Shown: one piece after another, positions 46,214 to 57,799 of the stretch
How the letters are laid out: the number at the start of each line of letters is the position of its first letter
How positions within the stretch are numbered: the first letter of the stretch is position 1
DNA from: Diphasiastrum complanatum
Lineage: Eukaryota > Streptophyta > Lycopodiopsida > Lycopodiales > Lycopodiaceae
Direction of reading: 5' to 3'
NCBI GenBank assembly: GCA_029204225.1
Contig: CM055093.1
Span: 6,827,315 to 6,891,314 of the forward strand
Length of the DNA stretch: 64,000 bases
The notes under the pieces: model-generated
What the model was told of the DNA's origin: nothing
What the model saw: only the letters and a program-made list of their open reading frames with translations
Database searches by the model: none
Made by a program: the position numbers and the translations under genes

Positions 46214-47436
46214 GCTACGCCAATTTTTCAGTTTGCAGCATGTTTGTTGGATGGTTAGCTTGCATTAGGCATCTTGTCGTGTGGCATGAATAGTGTTAAA
46301 TCTACATTTAGGGTTAGTTTGGGAGTGATTTTGCTTGATTTGAGTGGATTTGCTTGTTTGAAATCTAATCTGATTATGGAACAGGAAAAGCTATTCAGAT
46401 CACCAATCTTAAGATCCATTTGGATCTGAGATATCAGAAAAAACAACAAAAATTGGTCAAATCTGCTAGATTTTGGTCAAAAGGAGGCAAAAATCATCAT
46501 TAGAGTTGATAACTTTTTGCCCTCTTTCAGGAAACGTTCGTCGAGTTGCATACACCTTCAATTTTAATCACAGAACTTTCAGTTTGAAGGGAAAACAATC
46601 TTTTCCAGTAAATTTCTAGAAACATCAAAAAAACCATCAAAAAACACAAAAAAAATCACCAAAACTCTAAAAATTCAAGAAAAGAACCTTCGTCCGATTC
46701 ACTGTGCATAGGTGTGATTCAGGTTTATCTACTGCCAGGTCGGCGAAGAATAATATCAGAAATAGAAGGTTTCTCAGAGGATCAGTTGTCATATTGTCAT
46801 ATTTTTGCCAAAAAAGTCTCTTTTTTGCAAAAATACCAGTATTACTCTTCATTCTTTGCTAGAATCTTCGCTGAGTTTTCAAATCATTCTATTTATAGTA
46901 AACTACTATTTTTGAGTTCGACGAACATTTATCCTATCCAGATCATAAAAAATCTTTAGTTTTACCCTCGCCAAACTATAGAAATTGTGTTTTTGTGTGC
47001 CAAAAACCTTCGCTAGTTCTACCCTACCTTTATTTGTGTCAGATTTTGAGTCTGAGAGTTCGGCGAAGGTTATTTTCGAAGAATTTGTCAAAAAAGCCTG
47101 ATTAGAGAGTTTTTTTTTTTTTTTTCAAAAATAGCACTGCTAAACCTTCATTGAGTGAATCTTCGCCTAGGGAACCTTTGCCCGTTCAATTTTTTAGGTG
47201 CTAATTTTTCAAATCAAGTCCCTGTCAAATTTTGGGTCAAATCTGATACAGTCTGATTTTGATTCCGAGAATTTTTCATTTTTTAGAAGTATCGATTGGT
47301 TGAATTTTGGAATCTTTTTCACGATAGAGGAATCTGATTTTTGTCAAGTGGAAGAGATCTAGCAAATCTGATCTAAGATAGTTTTGATTGGAAATCTAGA
47401 TCCAATCTCATTGTCTGCTTGACTTGATCTGTAAAG
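46214..47436 (+). other. Leader of copy G5 with a dispersed GAACCTTCGCYGAG motif
   Basis: No gene. The motif or its complement occurs at about 46531, 46684, 46740, 46862, 46913, 47003, 47057, 47142, 47157 and 47171. The same motif appears again at 56034-56385 before the extra ORF. Confidence 0.65.
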
Positions 47437-48650
47437 ATGGTTGTCCCTGGAGGTGCTCCTGGTGGTGCTCCTCAGGAAGTCAATCCAATCATTGTTAGAA
47501 GAGCACCCCGTTTGGATCTACCCAAATACAATGGATTAACAGATCCAGTTAGATTTCTTCAAATCTATTCTGAATCTTGTGAAGTCTATGGCAAAATTTT
47601 TTCCCAAGATAGACTTAAACTTTTTCCTATGGCCTTAACAGACGCAGCACAAGATTGGTACTTTAATCAAGATGAAACTGAACGTACAGATTGAGAGACT
47701 ATTAAAAGATCCCTTATCACACGGTTCAAACCTCAGAAGTTTATGGAAGACTCTTTCCTACTTTTAAATAAAATTAAAATGGGAAAGCGAAATGGTTCGA
47801 GATTACATTGAACGGAATGCCTCAGATCTAAGTGCGAACCTGAGCTTATTAACGAAAATGCCATGATTATGTGATTTTTGTCAAGTTTATCTAAAAGGAT
47901 CAGACGAGAGCTGAAACGCCATAATGAGTACGCACTTTTGCAAAATGTTATGGATGATGCAATTCGGGAGGAGGATGAAGATTCAGACGATGAGCCGAAT
48001 ATCAATATGTTGCCTTATACAACAGGGCAGACCACTACGACATCCACCACTATTGCATCAACGAATGTCAACTACTGTAGAAATTATGCTCAATGAGTTC
48101 GAGAAACTCGAGAAGAACCAGCAGACACAGATGGAAAAGTCACAGTCGCAATTTGATGAGAAGATCAAAGTACTGGAAGATTTCCATGGACAAGCGAACA
48201 AGGAACCTGAGAAGTTTGCAAAGACTTTTCCTACCAGGGAAAATGTCTAGTGTTCTATTTGTATAGAAAATCACACAGTGAATGAGTGTCCTCAATTGAA
48301 AAAACGAATGGAAATCAATATATGCCATTTGTGTAATTCGCCTGATCATAAGAATGCTTTTTGCAACTTCAATCCTCAGATAATTCAGCAACGGTATGCC
48401 CAGATGGGATATCGAGAATCACATTATGCAGGAAATCCGGCAGCTAGACCTCGACAATCTACTCTTGGATGCCTGGAACGAGTAGCCTTACCTGCCCCAC
48501 CAAAGCACCTCGCTCCTCCTGCCAATTTGATGGAACCAGAACCTTACAGAAGTGCCGAGCAATGGAACTATGGTAATGGTCAAGAAGGTGGATCTTCAGA
48601 CCAATATGCTATTTATGCTGCCGTGCAACAACAAGCATCTAGAAACTAGA
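47437..48650 (+). pseudogene. Gag of copy G5
   Basis: Starts MVVPGGAPGGAPQEVN. The core is RLDLPKYNGLTDPVRFLQIY, EVYGKIFSQDRLKLFPMALT, DAAQDWYFN. A TGG-to-TGA type stop follows ERTD at 47692, then ETIKRSLITRFKPQKFMEDS in the same frame, then a frameshift near 47790. The C-terminal part (48278-48649) has knuckles CSICIENHTVNEC (48250-48288, CX2CX3HX4C) and CHLCNSPDHKNAFC (48323-48364, CX2CX4HX4C). It packages genomic RNA in a live element; here it is broken at least twice. Confidence 0.85.
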
Positions 48651-48776
48651 CCAGAGCACTCAGTTGCATTGTCATGAAGAACCCTTCAAGATGACTGAAC
48701 TGGAAGCACCGCAAACAGGACTGCTCATGAATATTTTGTCTAGTAAGATCAATATTTCATTGGGAGATCCCTGGAG

Positions 48777-49168
48777 TTGGTGCCAAAAGCAAAAGAAGTA
48801 CTAACACAAAAGTTAACTCAAGTTGAACCAAAAGTCTATCAAGAGCCACTTTTTTGTGCTGGATTTGAAGAATCTAATGAAGTACTCCATGTCGGAGCAG
48901 CTTGGGAAAGTGAACAAAAAAATATCACTTTGCCGATACAACATAGACAATTTCCTAATGAAGCAACCGTGATAGATGGCGGTTCGGGAGTTAACCTGAC
49001 TTCTACAAAGCTATGTGCAAAATGGGACCTTACAAAGATAAAACCTGCGACTTTTGTCATTAAGCTAGCTGATTAAACGACAGTTCATCCGCAAGGAATG
49101 GTTGAAGATATACCTGTCGGAGTAGTTATGGACTTGACTCATTACATTCGTCGCGTCCATTCTTTTAT
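48777..49168 (+). pseudogene. Protease of copy G5, cut by an insertion
   Basis: The frame at 48777-49076 carries the aspartic protease site ATVIDGGSGVNL (residues 63-74 of the open piece, Asp67). DGGS in place of DTGA or DSGA is common in plant gypsy elements. A stop at 49077 follows KLAD, after which GMVEDIPVGVVMDLTHYI is still readable up to 49168, where the LTR of the inserted element begins. Confidence 0.75.
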
Positions 49169-49490
49169 TGTTATGATGCATAAGCAGGCCTAAGGGCCCT
49201 TTTTATTCATATACTGGCCTTGGGCCCTATTTGGTTATGTTTTTAGGAATTGGTCACATTGATTTGCAGTGGGGGGTCCTCCTATTGGGAGGGCACACTA
49301 TTTTCTCTCCAAATCCTTTTCCCTCCCTTTTTTGAATCCTCCATTTGATTCAGGGAGAGGGTATAAGTAGGGATATTCCTTTATTCAATTGATGATGATT
49401 GCTTCTCTTTTAGCCTCCTTAAGCATTCTCTTTCTGATTTCTAGCTTAAGTCTTGCTTTCTAGCATAGCTAGTAAATCTTAGCTTGTAAC
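49169..49490 (+). repeat. 5' LTR of element H
   Basis: 322 bp. TATA-like GGTATAAGTAGGG at about 49358. Bounded on the left by TGTTATG and on the right by the primer site. Confidence 0.7.
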
Positions 49491-49509
49491 TCGGTATCAG
49501 AGCACTTTC

Positions 49510-50260
49510 CTACAGATTGGTGGAGGTTGTCCAGCGCCCTACCACCCATCACTGTCATCAATTTTTCTCTGTCAACCTTCGTGCAGGTTGGTGGAGGCTG
49601 TCCAGTGCCCTACTGCCCATCACTTTCATCGATTTTTCTTCGTCATTTTTGCAGATTGGTGGTGGCTGTCCAACAGCGCCCTACTACCCATCACTTTCGA
49701 CAATTTCTTCATCATTTTTTGCAGGTTTGGTGGAGGCTGTCCAGTGCCCTGCTAACCCATCACTTTCGTCGATTTTTTCGACAGATTTTCATTGAATTTG
49801 CAGATTTGGTAGCTATTGCCCAACGCCCTACTACCTCATCATTTTTGACACTTTTCGTCACCGATTTGTCGTCCATTTCTTATATTGATTGGAGGCTGTC
49901 CAGCGCCCTACCAGCATCTCATTTTCAGTGGTAACCCATCACTTTCGTCGATTTTTTCAACAATTTTCATTTTTTTTGCAGATTTAGTAGCTATTGCCTA
50001 GCACCCTACTACCTCATTATTTTCGACACTTTTCGTCACCAATTTGCTGTCCATTTTTTATATTAACTGGAGGCTGTCTAGCGCCCTACTACCGTCTCAT
50101 TTTCAGTGGTTCTTTTCACTGACTTGCTGTCCATTTCGGCTATTGATTGGAGGCTGTTCGGCACCTTACTTCAACACCTTTTTTTTTCAACCTATTCTTC
50201 AGCATATCGTGGATCTTGGTAGTTGCTACCCAGTGCCCTATTATCTTCAGCTTTTACCTC
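49510..50260 (+). repeat. Tandem repeat leader of element H, about 10 units
   Basis: Degenerate units of 68-95 bp start near 49516, 49587, 49655, 49725, 49805, 49888, 49983, 50067, 50147 and 50217. Common core: TTGGTGGAGGCTGTCCAGYG then CCCTACTACC and CATCACTTTCRTCGATTTTT. Units alternate between two types in the second half (GGAGGCTGTCC and GTAGCTATTGCC). The ORFs at 49517-49934 arise from the repeat. Confidence 0.85.
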
Positions 50261-50599
50261 TCTTTGTTGGCACTACCGAGTGAACGACGGATCAACACCC
50301 ACCTAGGTATCGCTTGCGTCCTTTTTGCACTTCCTTTTTGCACCTACTTGCTGTCTTTTCTACTCACATACTGCTCTTTCCGGCCCCCTATTCTTGTTCA
50401 TATTTGTTGCCTCACACCCTCCTCTTTCCATTTTTCCATTTTGTTAGAAACCTTCTACTTTCTCAGCCCCTCATTTTCTGATTATTATCCATCTTGATTG
50501 ACTGTTTACGTGCCATTTTTGGTGATTTTGGAAGTTAGACTAAGTTGGGGTGACGACAAACGTCCTCTCCCTCAGGTTTTTGTCTCTTCCTTAGTCCCT

Positions 50600-51488
50600 A
50601 TGGCGACTTCTTCATCAGAAGACCCTCCACAGAGCTCTTTAGATGATCGTTTTACACATATTGATTCCCGCATGGATCATCTTGAGAGTCGTATTGATCG
50701 TATTCTTTCTAGCCTTGAGACTATCCTACCATGAGGGGATACCACCCTCCCAGACATTCTCCTTCTTCTACTTTTTCAGGTAATCTCGAGCCTCATTTTG
50801 CTCCTGATTTTTGTGTCGCATCCAGCTTACTACTTATTCTGGTCCATCTGATGGGAATATCTTGAAAAATTGGTTCTCTAAGTTAGAGACCTATTTTCTT
50901 ATGTATCCCAAGACTGAAACCCAGAAAGTGCAGTTGGCTGCATTACATTTAGATGGTCGAGCTCAGACTTGGTGGCATGTCTATCGCTCTGAGCCTACTC
51001 GTGAGGGATTACATATATGGCCTACTTTTCGGCATGATTTTCGTATGGCTATGATTGACCCACAATGGTTGGTTTGCCAATGTGATCTGTTTCGTAGCCT
51101 TCGCCATACTAGTGATTTGACTACTTATATTGATCAGTTTATTGAGCTTTCCTACCTTTTTACTGATCTTCATCCTACAAAGCTTATTTCGCATTTTATT
51201 GCCGGTCTTAGAGACACTTTACAATATGATGTCTTATATTTTCGGCCTCTTACTCTCTTAGATGCTATCTCCTTGGCTACTACCTTGCAACATAAGTATC
51301 CTGAGTTATCTACTTCTTCTCATTTTTCTTGCTCTCATTCCACTGCTTCTCCTACTTTGGCTTCTTCTACTACCGTTCCTCCTGGCCCTCCTACCACCGT
51401 TTTTTACCATGAGGCTCTTACTCCTGATAATTTTGATGTTTATATCCATATTTTTGACACTCCTGACCCACATTCTGCTGTCGGCTGA
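50600..51488 (+). pseudogene. Gag of element H
   Basis: A short N-terminal piece (MATSSSEDPPQSSLDDRFTH and a coiled stretch MDHLESRIDRILSSLE) ends at a stop at 50732. The main piece 50811-51488 has LTTYSGPSDGNILKNWFSKL, then LAALHLDGRAQTWWHVYRSE and LTTYIDQFIELSYLFTDLHP, ending with a Ser/Pro-rich tail. This is the retrotransposon gag pattern of a chromovirus-type element. No knuckle was found. Confidence 0.75.
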
Positions 51489-52160
51489 CCCGCTTCCTGA
51501 TGATCCTGCTTCTGCCGCTTGCCATGCACAACTTGCTTATGCTACTTGGGTTGGTGGGTGTCCTGGTCCTCGTTCTATTCGGTTACGTGTTCGCATTTTG
51601 GGACGAGAGTATATTGCTTTGGTGGATACTGGCAGTACACATTCATTTATTAGCAGTTACATTTCCACCAGGATTCGTGCTACACCTATTTCAGTTACAC
51701 AGTTTCTCAGTGTCGAGGTTGTTCATTCCCATTCTTTTTCCAGTTCTCAGATGTTTCAAGGCTTGGACTATAGAATTGGTGACTTCTCTGGACTGGCAAA
51801 TTTCTATATTATTCCTCTAGAGCGCTATGACATTATTCTTGGTGTAGATTGATTTTCATCACTTGGTACTGTTGCTATGGATCTTTCTCAGCAGACACTA
51901 TCTTTTACACATGTTGGTTGGCATCATTTACTTTCTGGTATTGATTCCCAAAGTGACTATCATTTGGTTACCGAGAAGCAGTTTATGCGTAGCCTTCCAA
52001 AGGCTCATGATGCAGCTCTTCTTTCCATTCAGATTACCTGTTTGCTGGTTCCCTCACTATTGGTGATCAGGTTGTATTTTCTTTCGCTTTATTCCATGGA
52101 TCTTTGTTTGAGGTTTGTGATTTGCCTCATGATATTTCTACGGTTCCTAACATGATTCAT
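51489..52160 (+). pseudogene. Protease of element H
   Basis: Frame reading ARILGREYIALVDTGSTHSF type: VRILGREYIALVDTGSTHSF lies at about 51592-51650, with the active-site DTGS. LERYDIILGVD follows at about 51816-51850, then a stop. Further pieces (MDLSQQTLSFTHVGWHHLL, KAHDAALLSIQI) continue to about 52150. The ORF at 51500-51820 is another frame of the same stretch. Confidence 0.75.
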
Positions 52161-52329
52161 GAGCCTTTCACCCTTACCATTACACATTTTCCATCCGAGG
52201 ATATTTGCTAGATGGTCACTATTACTTATCTAGGGTATTTATATGCTGGGATATTTCTAGATGAGTATACGAGGATCCTTCAGTCTCCTTGTGTTTCTAC
52301 ATATAGGTTTCATGCAGTCCATGCCGATG

Positions 52330-53237
52330 CAGCAGTCAAATTTGAGCGAGATTTCATTATTGGATCAAACCTTGGATACACCGATCACTTTTCCATTGAA
52401 TGTGTTGAATGTAGTTTTGATATCAATGGAACCTATACCAGATCCGATTGAAGATGAACTCATTCCTACGAGTCATGCCTTGACTTATGATGACAATGCA
52501 GAGCTTACTGATGAGAAGATTCTAAATCATATGGATCCGACAAGATTTGGAGTGCGTAATATTCCTGATGAACCAACAATGAAGCCGCCAAAAGTAGTTA
52601 TATTGAAGGAAGACATGATCATAGGGTCATTGACGAAGAAACAAGCCAAGCAACATTATAATATCGTCCTGAAATGGGAAATTCCTCCTCAAAAGATTGA
52701 TTCAAAAAATGTGACACCTCCTTTACTGGATAAAGACAAAGGAAAAGTCCAGGATCATTCTACAAGTCAGAGTTCTAGCAAGACATCATCATCTAGGAAG
52801 TCTTCACCTTCGAAGAAGAGTTTATCTTCTCATAAGTCATCACCTCCACGATCAACTCCTGCTAAAAAGGCTAAGCAAAGATCCAAGACAAGTCCTTTTG
52901 ACAAAGAAAAGTAGATGTAGTCCAGCATGATATGCCCGAATATTTTAAACGTTATACACTAGATGATGTGGTTATCATGTTACCCAAAGCACATCGTGAT
53001 CCCGAAGAACAGGTGCCAAAATCGAAAGATGTTTACAATGGCCCAGCTAGGACACAGGCTATGAATCTTGCTGAACCAGGAGAACGAGAAAAGATTGTAC
53101 AAGTTGGATCACAACTTAATCCTGAACAGTTTCAAGCACTTCGAACATTACTTATTAAGTATCAAGATTGCTTTGCATGGACTTATCAAGATTTGAAAGG
53201 TATTCCGACGTCAGTTATTGAACATACCATACCTTAA
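52330..53237 (+). pseudogene. Protease-to-RT linker of copy G5
   Basis: Frame 52261-52914 gives PIPDPIEDELIPTSHALTYD, then an Arg/Lys/Ser-rich tail (SSSRKSSPSKKSLSSHKSSP). The next frame 52932-53237 gives VVIMLPKAHRDPEEQVPKSK and CFAWTYQDLKGIPTSVIEHT, the lead-in to RT. The break between the frames is a stop at 52914. The first part overlaps the uncertain edge of element H. Confidence 0.65.
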
Positions 53238-54160
53238 GTACCTGATGGAGTTCCAAAGGTTATAAAGTTCTACCATTGTAATCCTAATGTTGCGGATCTG
53301 ATAAAGAAAGAGCTTCAAAGACTGCTTGATGCCGATTTCATTTATGAGATTGAGCATACAGAATGGGTTTCACCGATTGTCATTGTTCCTAAGAAGAATG
53401 GAAAATTGAGAATTTGTGTGAATCTCAAGGCTTTGAACAAAGTGACGCGGAAGGATCACTTTCCGTTACCTTTTTAGAAATAATTTTGGACCGCCTTGCT
53501 GGAGCGGAAGCTTATAGTTTTCTGGATGGATTTAGTGGTTATAACCAGGTCAAGATTGCACTTGCAGATCGCCACAAACCAACTTTTGCAACAGAATGGG
53601 GCACCTATGCTTACAAAATAATGCCGTTTGGACTCTGTAATGCACCAAGTTCATTCCAAAGAGTAATGCAAAATGCTTTTAAAGATTATCTACAAAAATT
53701 TCTTGAAATTTACTTGGATGACCTTGGAGTCCATAGCACAGATATAGACCACCTGGAGCGATTGGAGAAAGTATTTGAAAGATGTCGCAAGTATCAAATT
53801 TTCCTAAATCCAGAAAAATGCCAGATATGGGTTTCTCACAGAGTTATGCTTGGGCATGTGATATCGAGACATGGCATTGCCACATATTATTCTAAAATCA
53901 AGGTTATTGTGGAATTGCCACCGCCAACAATAATTCATGGAGTTTATGCGTTTATGGGTCATGTGTACTATCAAATTTTTACTATCTTCTTTGCGGATTT
54001 AGCAATTGTTTCTATTTGGACAGTAGAGACATTAGAAGCCTTTGAAGAATTTAAAAAAGCATTAATTTCAGCACCAATATTGCGTTCTCCAGATTGGACA
54101 GTTGAGTTTCATGTTCACACTGATGTCTCAAAATATGCAATTGGATCAGTTTTGACGTAG
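53238..54160 (+). pseudogene. Reverse transcriptase of copy G5
   Basis: Lead piece 53238-53475: RLLDADFIYEIEHTEWVSPI, VPKKNGKLRICVNLKALNKV. Main frame 53414-54160: SFLDGFSGYNQVKIALADRH, YAYKIMPFGLCNAPSSFQRV, EIYLDDLGVHSTDID (catalytic YLDD intact), MLGHVISRHGIATYYSK and TVEFHVHTDVSKYAIGSVLT, the start of RNase H. A stop near 53476 and a frame change separate the two pieces. The active site itself is preserved. Confidence 0.88.
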
Positions 54161-54530
54161 CCAAATGACTATAAGAAAGACTATCCAATACGATTAAGCA
54201 GACAACTTGCAAATCGTATTCAACAACAGAACGTGAAGCGTTAGCCATGATTTTTTCTGTACGAAAATTTCGTCATTACCTCATGAAAACACACTTTGTA
54301 TTTTATACGGATCACCAGCTGTTACTTTACTTGGTAAACAAGACATGCAATACTGGGCGTATTGCAAGATGGTTACTGTTATTGATTGAATTTGACTTTC
54401 GAATTGTGGTTTGAAAGGGGAAGCAACATTATCTAGCCGACCACGTTTCGTGAATAGAATCCGCACCAATTAATACTGAAGTGGATGATGAATTACCAGA
54501 TGCTGCATTATTCTATGTAGAAGCAGTACC
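54161..54530 (+). pseudogene. RNase H remains of copy G5
   Basis: After IGSVLT a stop (TAG at 54158) begins a run of broken RNase H pieces; TEREALAMIFSVRKFRHYL, FYTDHQLLLYLV and LLIEFDFRIV can be read in shifted frames. Not functional. Confidence 0.65.
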
Positions 54531-55760
54531 TGAGTGGCAATGAATATTGTTGAGTACATGATGCTAGGACAACTGAATGACTCTTTGACAAAAGTACAGA
54601 AGAGACAATTGATTTATAAGGCTCAACCTTATCAATTGATTACAGGACAATTGTATCGTTGTGGATCAGACAATATTCTACGTAGATGTGTTTTACCGCA
54701 TGAAATACCAGATTTAATCACGTTTTCACATGATGGCATGGGCGGAGGACACTTCTCTAAAGATATTATTGTTTGCAAACTTTTGCAATCAGGTTGTTGG
54801 TGGCCTACGCTTCATAAGGACACATAAAATTATATTTAGACATGTGATGTTTGCCAGCGAGCATGACAACCTACTAGACAGAACTATGAAGCCTTGCATC
54901 CGGTTTTATTGCAAGCGCCATTTGAAAAATGAGGACTGGATTATGTTGGTCCTATTCATCCTGTCGTGCGATGATCTCAGGCCCGATACATTGTCGTAGC
55001 AACTGATTATATGACCAAGTGGGTTGAAGCCAAAGTTGTCAAAGTTGCTGATGCGAAATCTACGGCCAAGTTTCTCTATGAGAATATTTTATCAAATTTG
55101 GATGTCCGATTGAGATTGTCAATGACCGAGGTACACACTTTGTTAATCAAATGATAAAGTGTTTACTAGAAGATTTTTTTGTTATACACAGATTTAGTAC
55201 TCCTTATTATCCTAGAGGGAATGGCCAAGCTAAATCTTCCAATAAGATTCTCTGAGTATTATGACAAAAACAGTTGAAGCGAGTCGATCTGATTGGGAAC
55301 ACAAACTGCATGCAGCATTATGGGCATTCAAAATCGCTTACAAAAATAGTACAAATCAAACACCCTTTCAACTGGTTTATGGTCAAGATGCTATCATGTC
55401 GATTGAATTTTTAATACCATCTTTACGCATAGCAGCAATAGAGCGGTTAAATGATGATAAGTCTTTACAACTACGTCATGAGGCGTTCCACAAATTGTGT
55501 GAAACAAGATTGATGGCAGTTCATGTGTTAGCAGCAAAGAAAGCCCGTCGCAAGGCATGGCACGATCATTAATTACACAAAAAGGATCTGAAAGCAGGAG
55601 ATCTTGCACTGATGTACAAAGCCAAGCTGATCAAGGAAAAATTGAAGTTTACCGGTGAAGGCCCATATTAAGTGAATGAAATCTTGAACTATAGAGCAAT
55701 GATTCTTGAGCACTTGGATGGAAAACGGTTTGATACTCTTGTGAATGGCAGCTGATTACG
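54531..55760 (+). pseudogene. Integrase of copy G5
   Basis: ORF 54534-54827 holds QLIYKAQPYQLITGQLYRCG and the finger half HDGMGGGHFSKDI, with CDVCQ further on in another frame. Core pieces: GLDYVGPIHP, YIVVATDYMTKWVEAKVV, a region reading VNDRGTHF in one frame, then NGQAKSSNK, where the catalytic Glu of the DDE triad is replaced by Lys (copy G6 keeps Glu: NGQAESSNK). The C-terminal frame 55261-55572 has WEHKLHAALWAFKIAYKNST and QTPFQLVYGQDAIMSIEF. The end is near 55760. Confidence 0.82.
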
Positions 55761-56490
55761 CAAGTTTTGGCAGCCTGCTCCGCCAATTCAGCAAGCATGA
55801 TCCAAATGATTTTTATTTTTATTTGTTTTTCAATTTTTTGTTTTCACTTCTTAATTGTTAATTTCTTTTGGAAAAGACAGTAAAAAAATAAAATGAGAAA
55901 AGATTGATGAGCAAAAGTCAGAAAAATCATCAGAATGAAAAAAGAGGAAGGAAAGTATTTTCAAAAAGATAATTTTTGATGGAAAATGACTTATAAAATC
56001 ACTGTTTCGGTCATATGTTGCCTATACAGTATTGGAAACCTTCGCTGAGCTTTTAGATTGTACATCCGCTTCGGAAATATCAATACTGACTTGGGCAAAG
56101 GTTCTTTTCCAAAAAAAGTACATGTTTTTTGAGTTAGGCGAATGATCAGCAATATGCCATTTTGGGAACCTTCGCCGAGCACCTTACTTACCTCAGAAAC
56201 TTCGCGGACAGGATAGATGGTCTTAAAATGTCAAAATTAGGTTGGCTATAGGTTAAGATCTTGAAAAGTTGCATTTATGACAATACTTGGGCAAAGGATC
56301 CTCTTGGGCGAAGGTTCATCCTTCGCCAGACCTAGAAAACGTTCACCGGATGGCGTCAGCACGTCAGAAACCTTCGCCGAGATTCTTATAGCCTATTTTC
56401 ACAGTACTGAACAAGCTTGCGAATTTTTGTTCAGAACTGATTAGCCAAACTAGTATTCAGTGTAATGGACCCTCCAAATTCACCTATAAG
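55761..56490 (+). other. Spacer after pol with the GAAACCTTCGCCGAG motif
   Basis: No gene. The motif or its complement lies at about 56034, 56093, 56131, 56164, 56196, 56306 and 56367. It is the same motif as in the gag leader (46.5-47.2 kb), so both of these non-coding segments before an ORF share it. Confidence 0.6.
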
Positions 56491-57794
56491 TTGGCTGAAT
56501 TCAATTCATTCCTCACTTGTGCTAGCGAAACTCTTGCCAATTTTTCCAGTGACCAAAGCCTTCAAAACTTTTTGTACTGTTTTCTGATATACACTCGTGG
56601 CTATTACTTTCAATTTCTGTCCTTTTCCATCATATCTTCCACAGATACATCTCAGTCGCCACGTTACATCCATCGTGATGTCCCATCTACAACGAATATC
56701 ATGATCCTTCCTAGCACAAGCATGGTCACTCAATGGTCGATGACCCTTGCGGAGCCTCTGCTTACTGCACTGGGTATTCATGAAAGAGCCTTCTTAGGGA
56801 GAATCAACATGGATTTTATCACTCTTGTCTTCAGTACTTGGAAGGAGGAGAACACACACAAGGTGCGTGTGACTGAGGCCACCCTTGCTGCCATAGGGAT
56901 AGCATCTGGTACCCAAGCCTCACCAAACCATAAGCAAGCCAAACAGACTATTAAGTCTTATACTGACACTATGAGAATGATTTGCACTGGACTAATGATG
57001 GCTACCTTCTAAAAGACGTTACTGATCCGGCCATTCACGCCGCTGCTCAGCTCCTTAACAATTTCCTGATGGTTGGCAACCTCAGGAAAGACCAAATTAC
57101 TTCCCAGATTTTGCATAGGATAGTTGATTCTCATGCCAAGATAGCCAAGGCTCCTCTAAAACCATACAACTGGTTCAAGACCATTTTTGGAGAGCTGAAA
57201 CGAGCCATCAAGAGCAATACCAAGCAGTAATTTGATGTTGGCCCTTTGGTGTCACTCCTAGCAGCCTCCCATCTTGAAAATAAAATCCATGGGTTTCGTA
57301 TGGATTTCGTGCTTTCTATTTATGAAGAAGCACCAGCCAAGTCATCTCAACAGGCATCCAGTTCACATAGTCGACGTCGTCCACGCAGCGAGATCGGCAT
57401 TCCTGACTCGCCTTTCGCATCACGACGTTGTACTAGGCAAACATCTTCAGCTGCGCTTCCACCCCCTGCTGCTATTCGCACTGACTACCTATTCCCCCCG
57501 CCTCTGATGCTTCTCTCGCCTCTACTTCCTCTCATGGACAGTCTGTGACCATTGGGGCTACCATTCTCATCACAGCTGCCCAGGCCACCTCACCTCCACA
57601 CACAGAAGCTGTTTTCCCAAACACCCAGTATTTTATGGACATGTTCATTGATTCCAACCCCCTTGGGGCCTCATAAGTTTTTGTCATGCCCCAGAGCCCT
57701 GCGCCCTTTGAACTCCAATCCCCTGGAAGATGATTCGAATAGTTCCATGATACTCCTACTAGTTTTGATGACTCTTTTCAGATTAACCAGCAAC
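56491..57794 (+). pseudogene. Extra ORF after pol (unknown function), first part
   Basis: Frames 56491-57012, 56982-57230 and 57246-57548 together form one broken ORF. Segments: SMTLAEPLLTALGIHERAFL, VRVTEATLAAIGIASGTQAS, then LLNNFLMVGNLRKDQITSQI, YNWFKTIFGELKRAIKSNTK, then SLLAASHLENKIHGFRMDFV and a Ser/Arg/Pro-rich tail. I recognise no domain. Athila and Tat elements often have such an extra gene after pol. It is cut at 57794-57799 by element J and resumes at 63169. Confidence 0.5.
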
Positions 57795-57799
57795 CTCAA

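Larger units (their letters stand above)
49169..52200 (+). mobile_element. Truncated Ty3/gypsy element H inside the G5 protease
   Basis: A 5' LTR (49169-49490, TGTTATG...TTGTAAC), primer site CGGTATCAGAGCAC (49492-49505), a leader made of tandem repeats, gag and protease, then an abrupt end before RT. The right end lies between about 52200 and 52330, where family-G linker sequence resumes. No second LTR is seen, so the 3' half was lost by deletion. The bases left of the LTR are TTTAT; no matching copy could be placed on the right. Confidence 0.75.
45495..57794 (+). mobile_element. Family-G Ty3/gypsy element (copy G5), the most complete one, disrupted
   Basis: From left to right: LTR (45495-46195), Asp-type primer site, leader, gag, two zinc knuckles, protease, then an inserted gypsy element (49169-about 52200), linker, RT, RNase H, integrase, a spacer and an extra ORF that is itself split by element J and continues to the window end. 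Domain order with RNase H before integrase, the MPFGLCNAP motif and an Asp-tRNA-like primer point to the Athila/Tat branch of Ty3/gypsy. All coding parts carry stops or shifts. The right LTR is not in the window, so the right limit given here is only the edge of the J insertion. Confidence 0.75.

Noticed and set aside
49510-50260. Repeat array resembling a CRISPR array
   Set aside because: Units are degenerate, of variable length (68-95 bp), have no constant-repeat/unique-spacer structure and lie in a plant retrotransposon leader.
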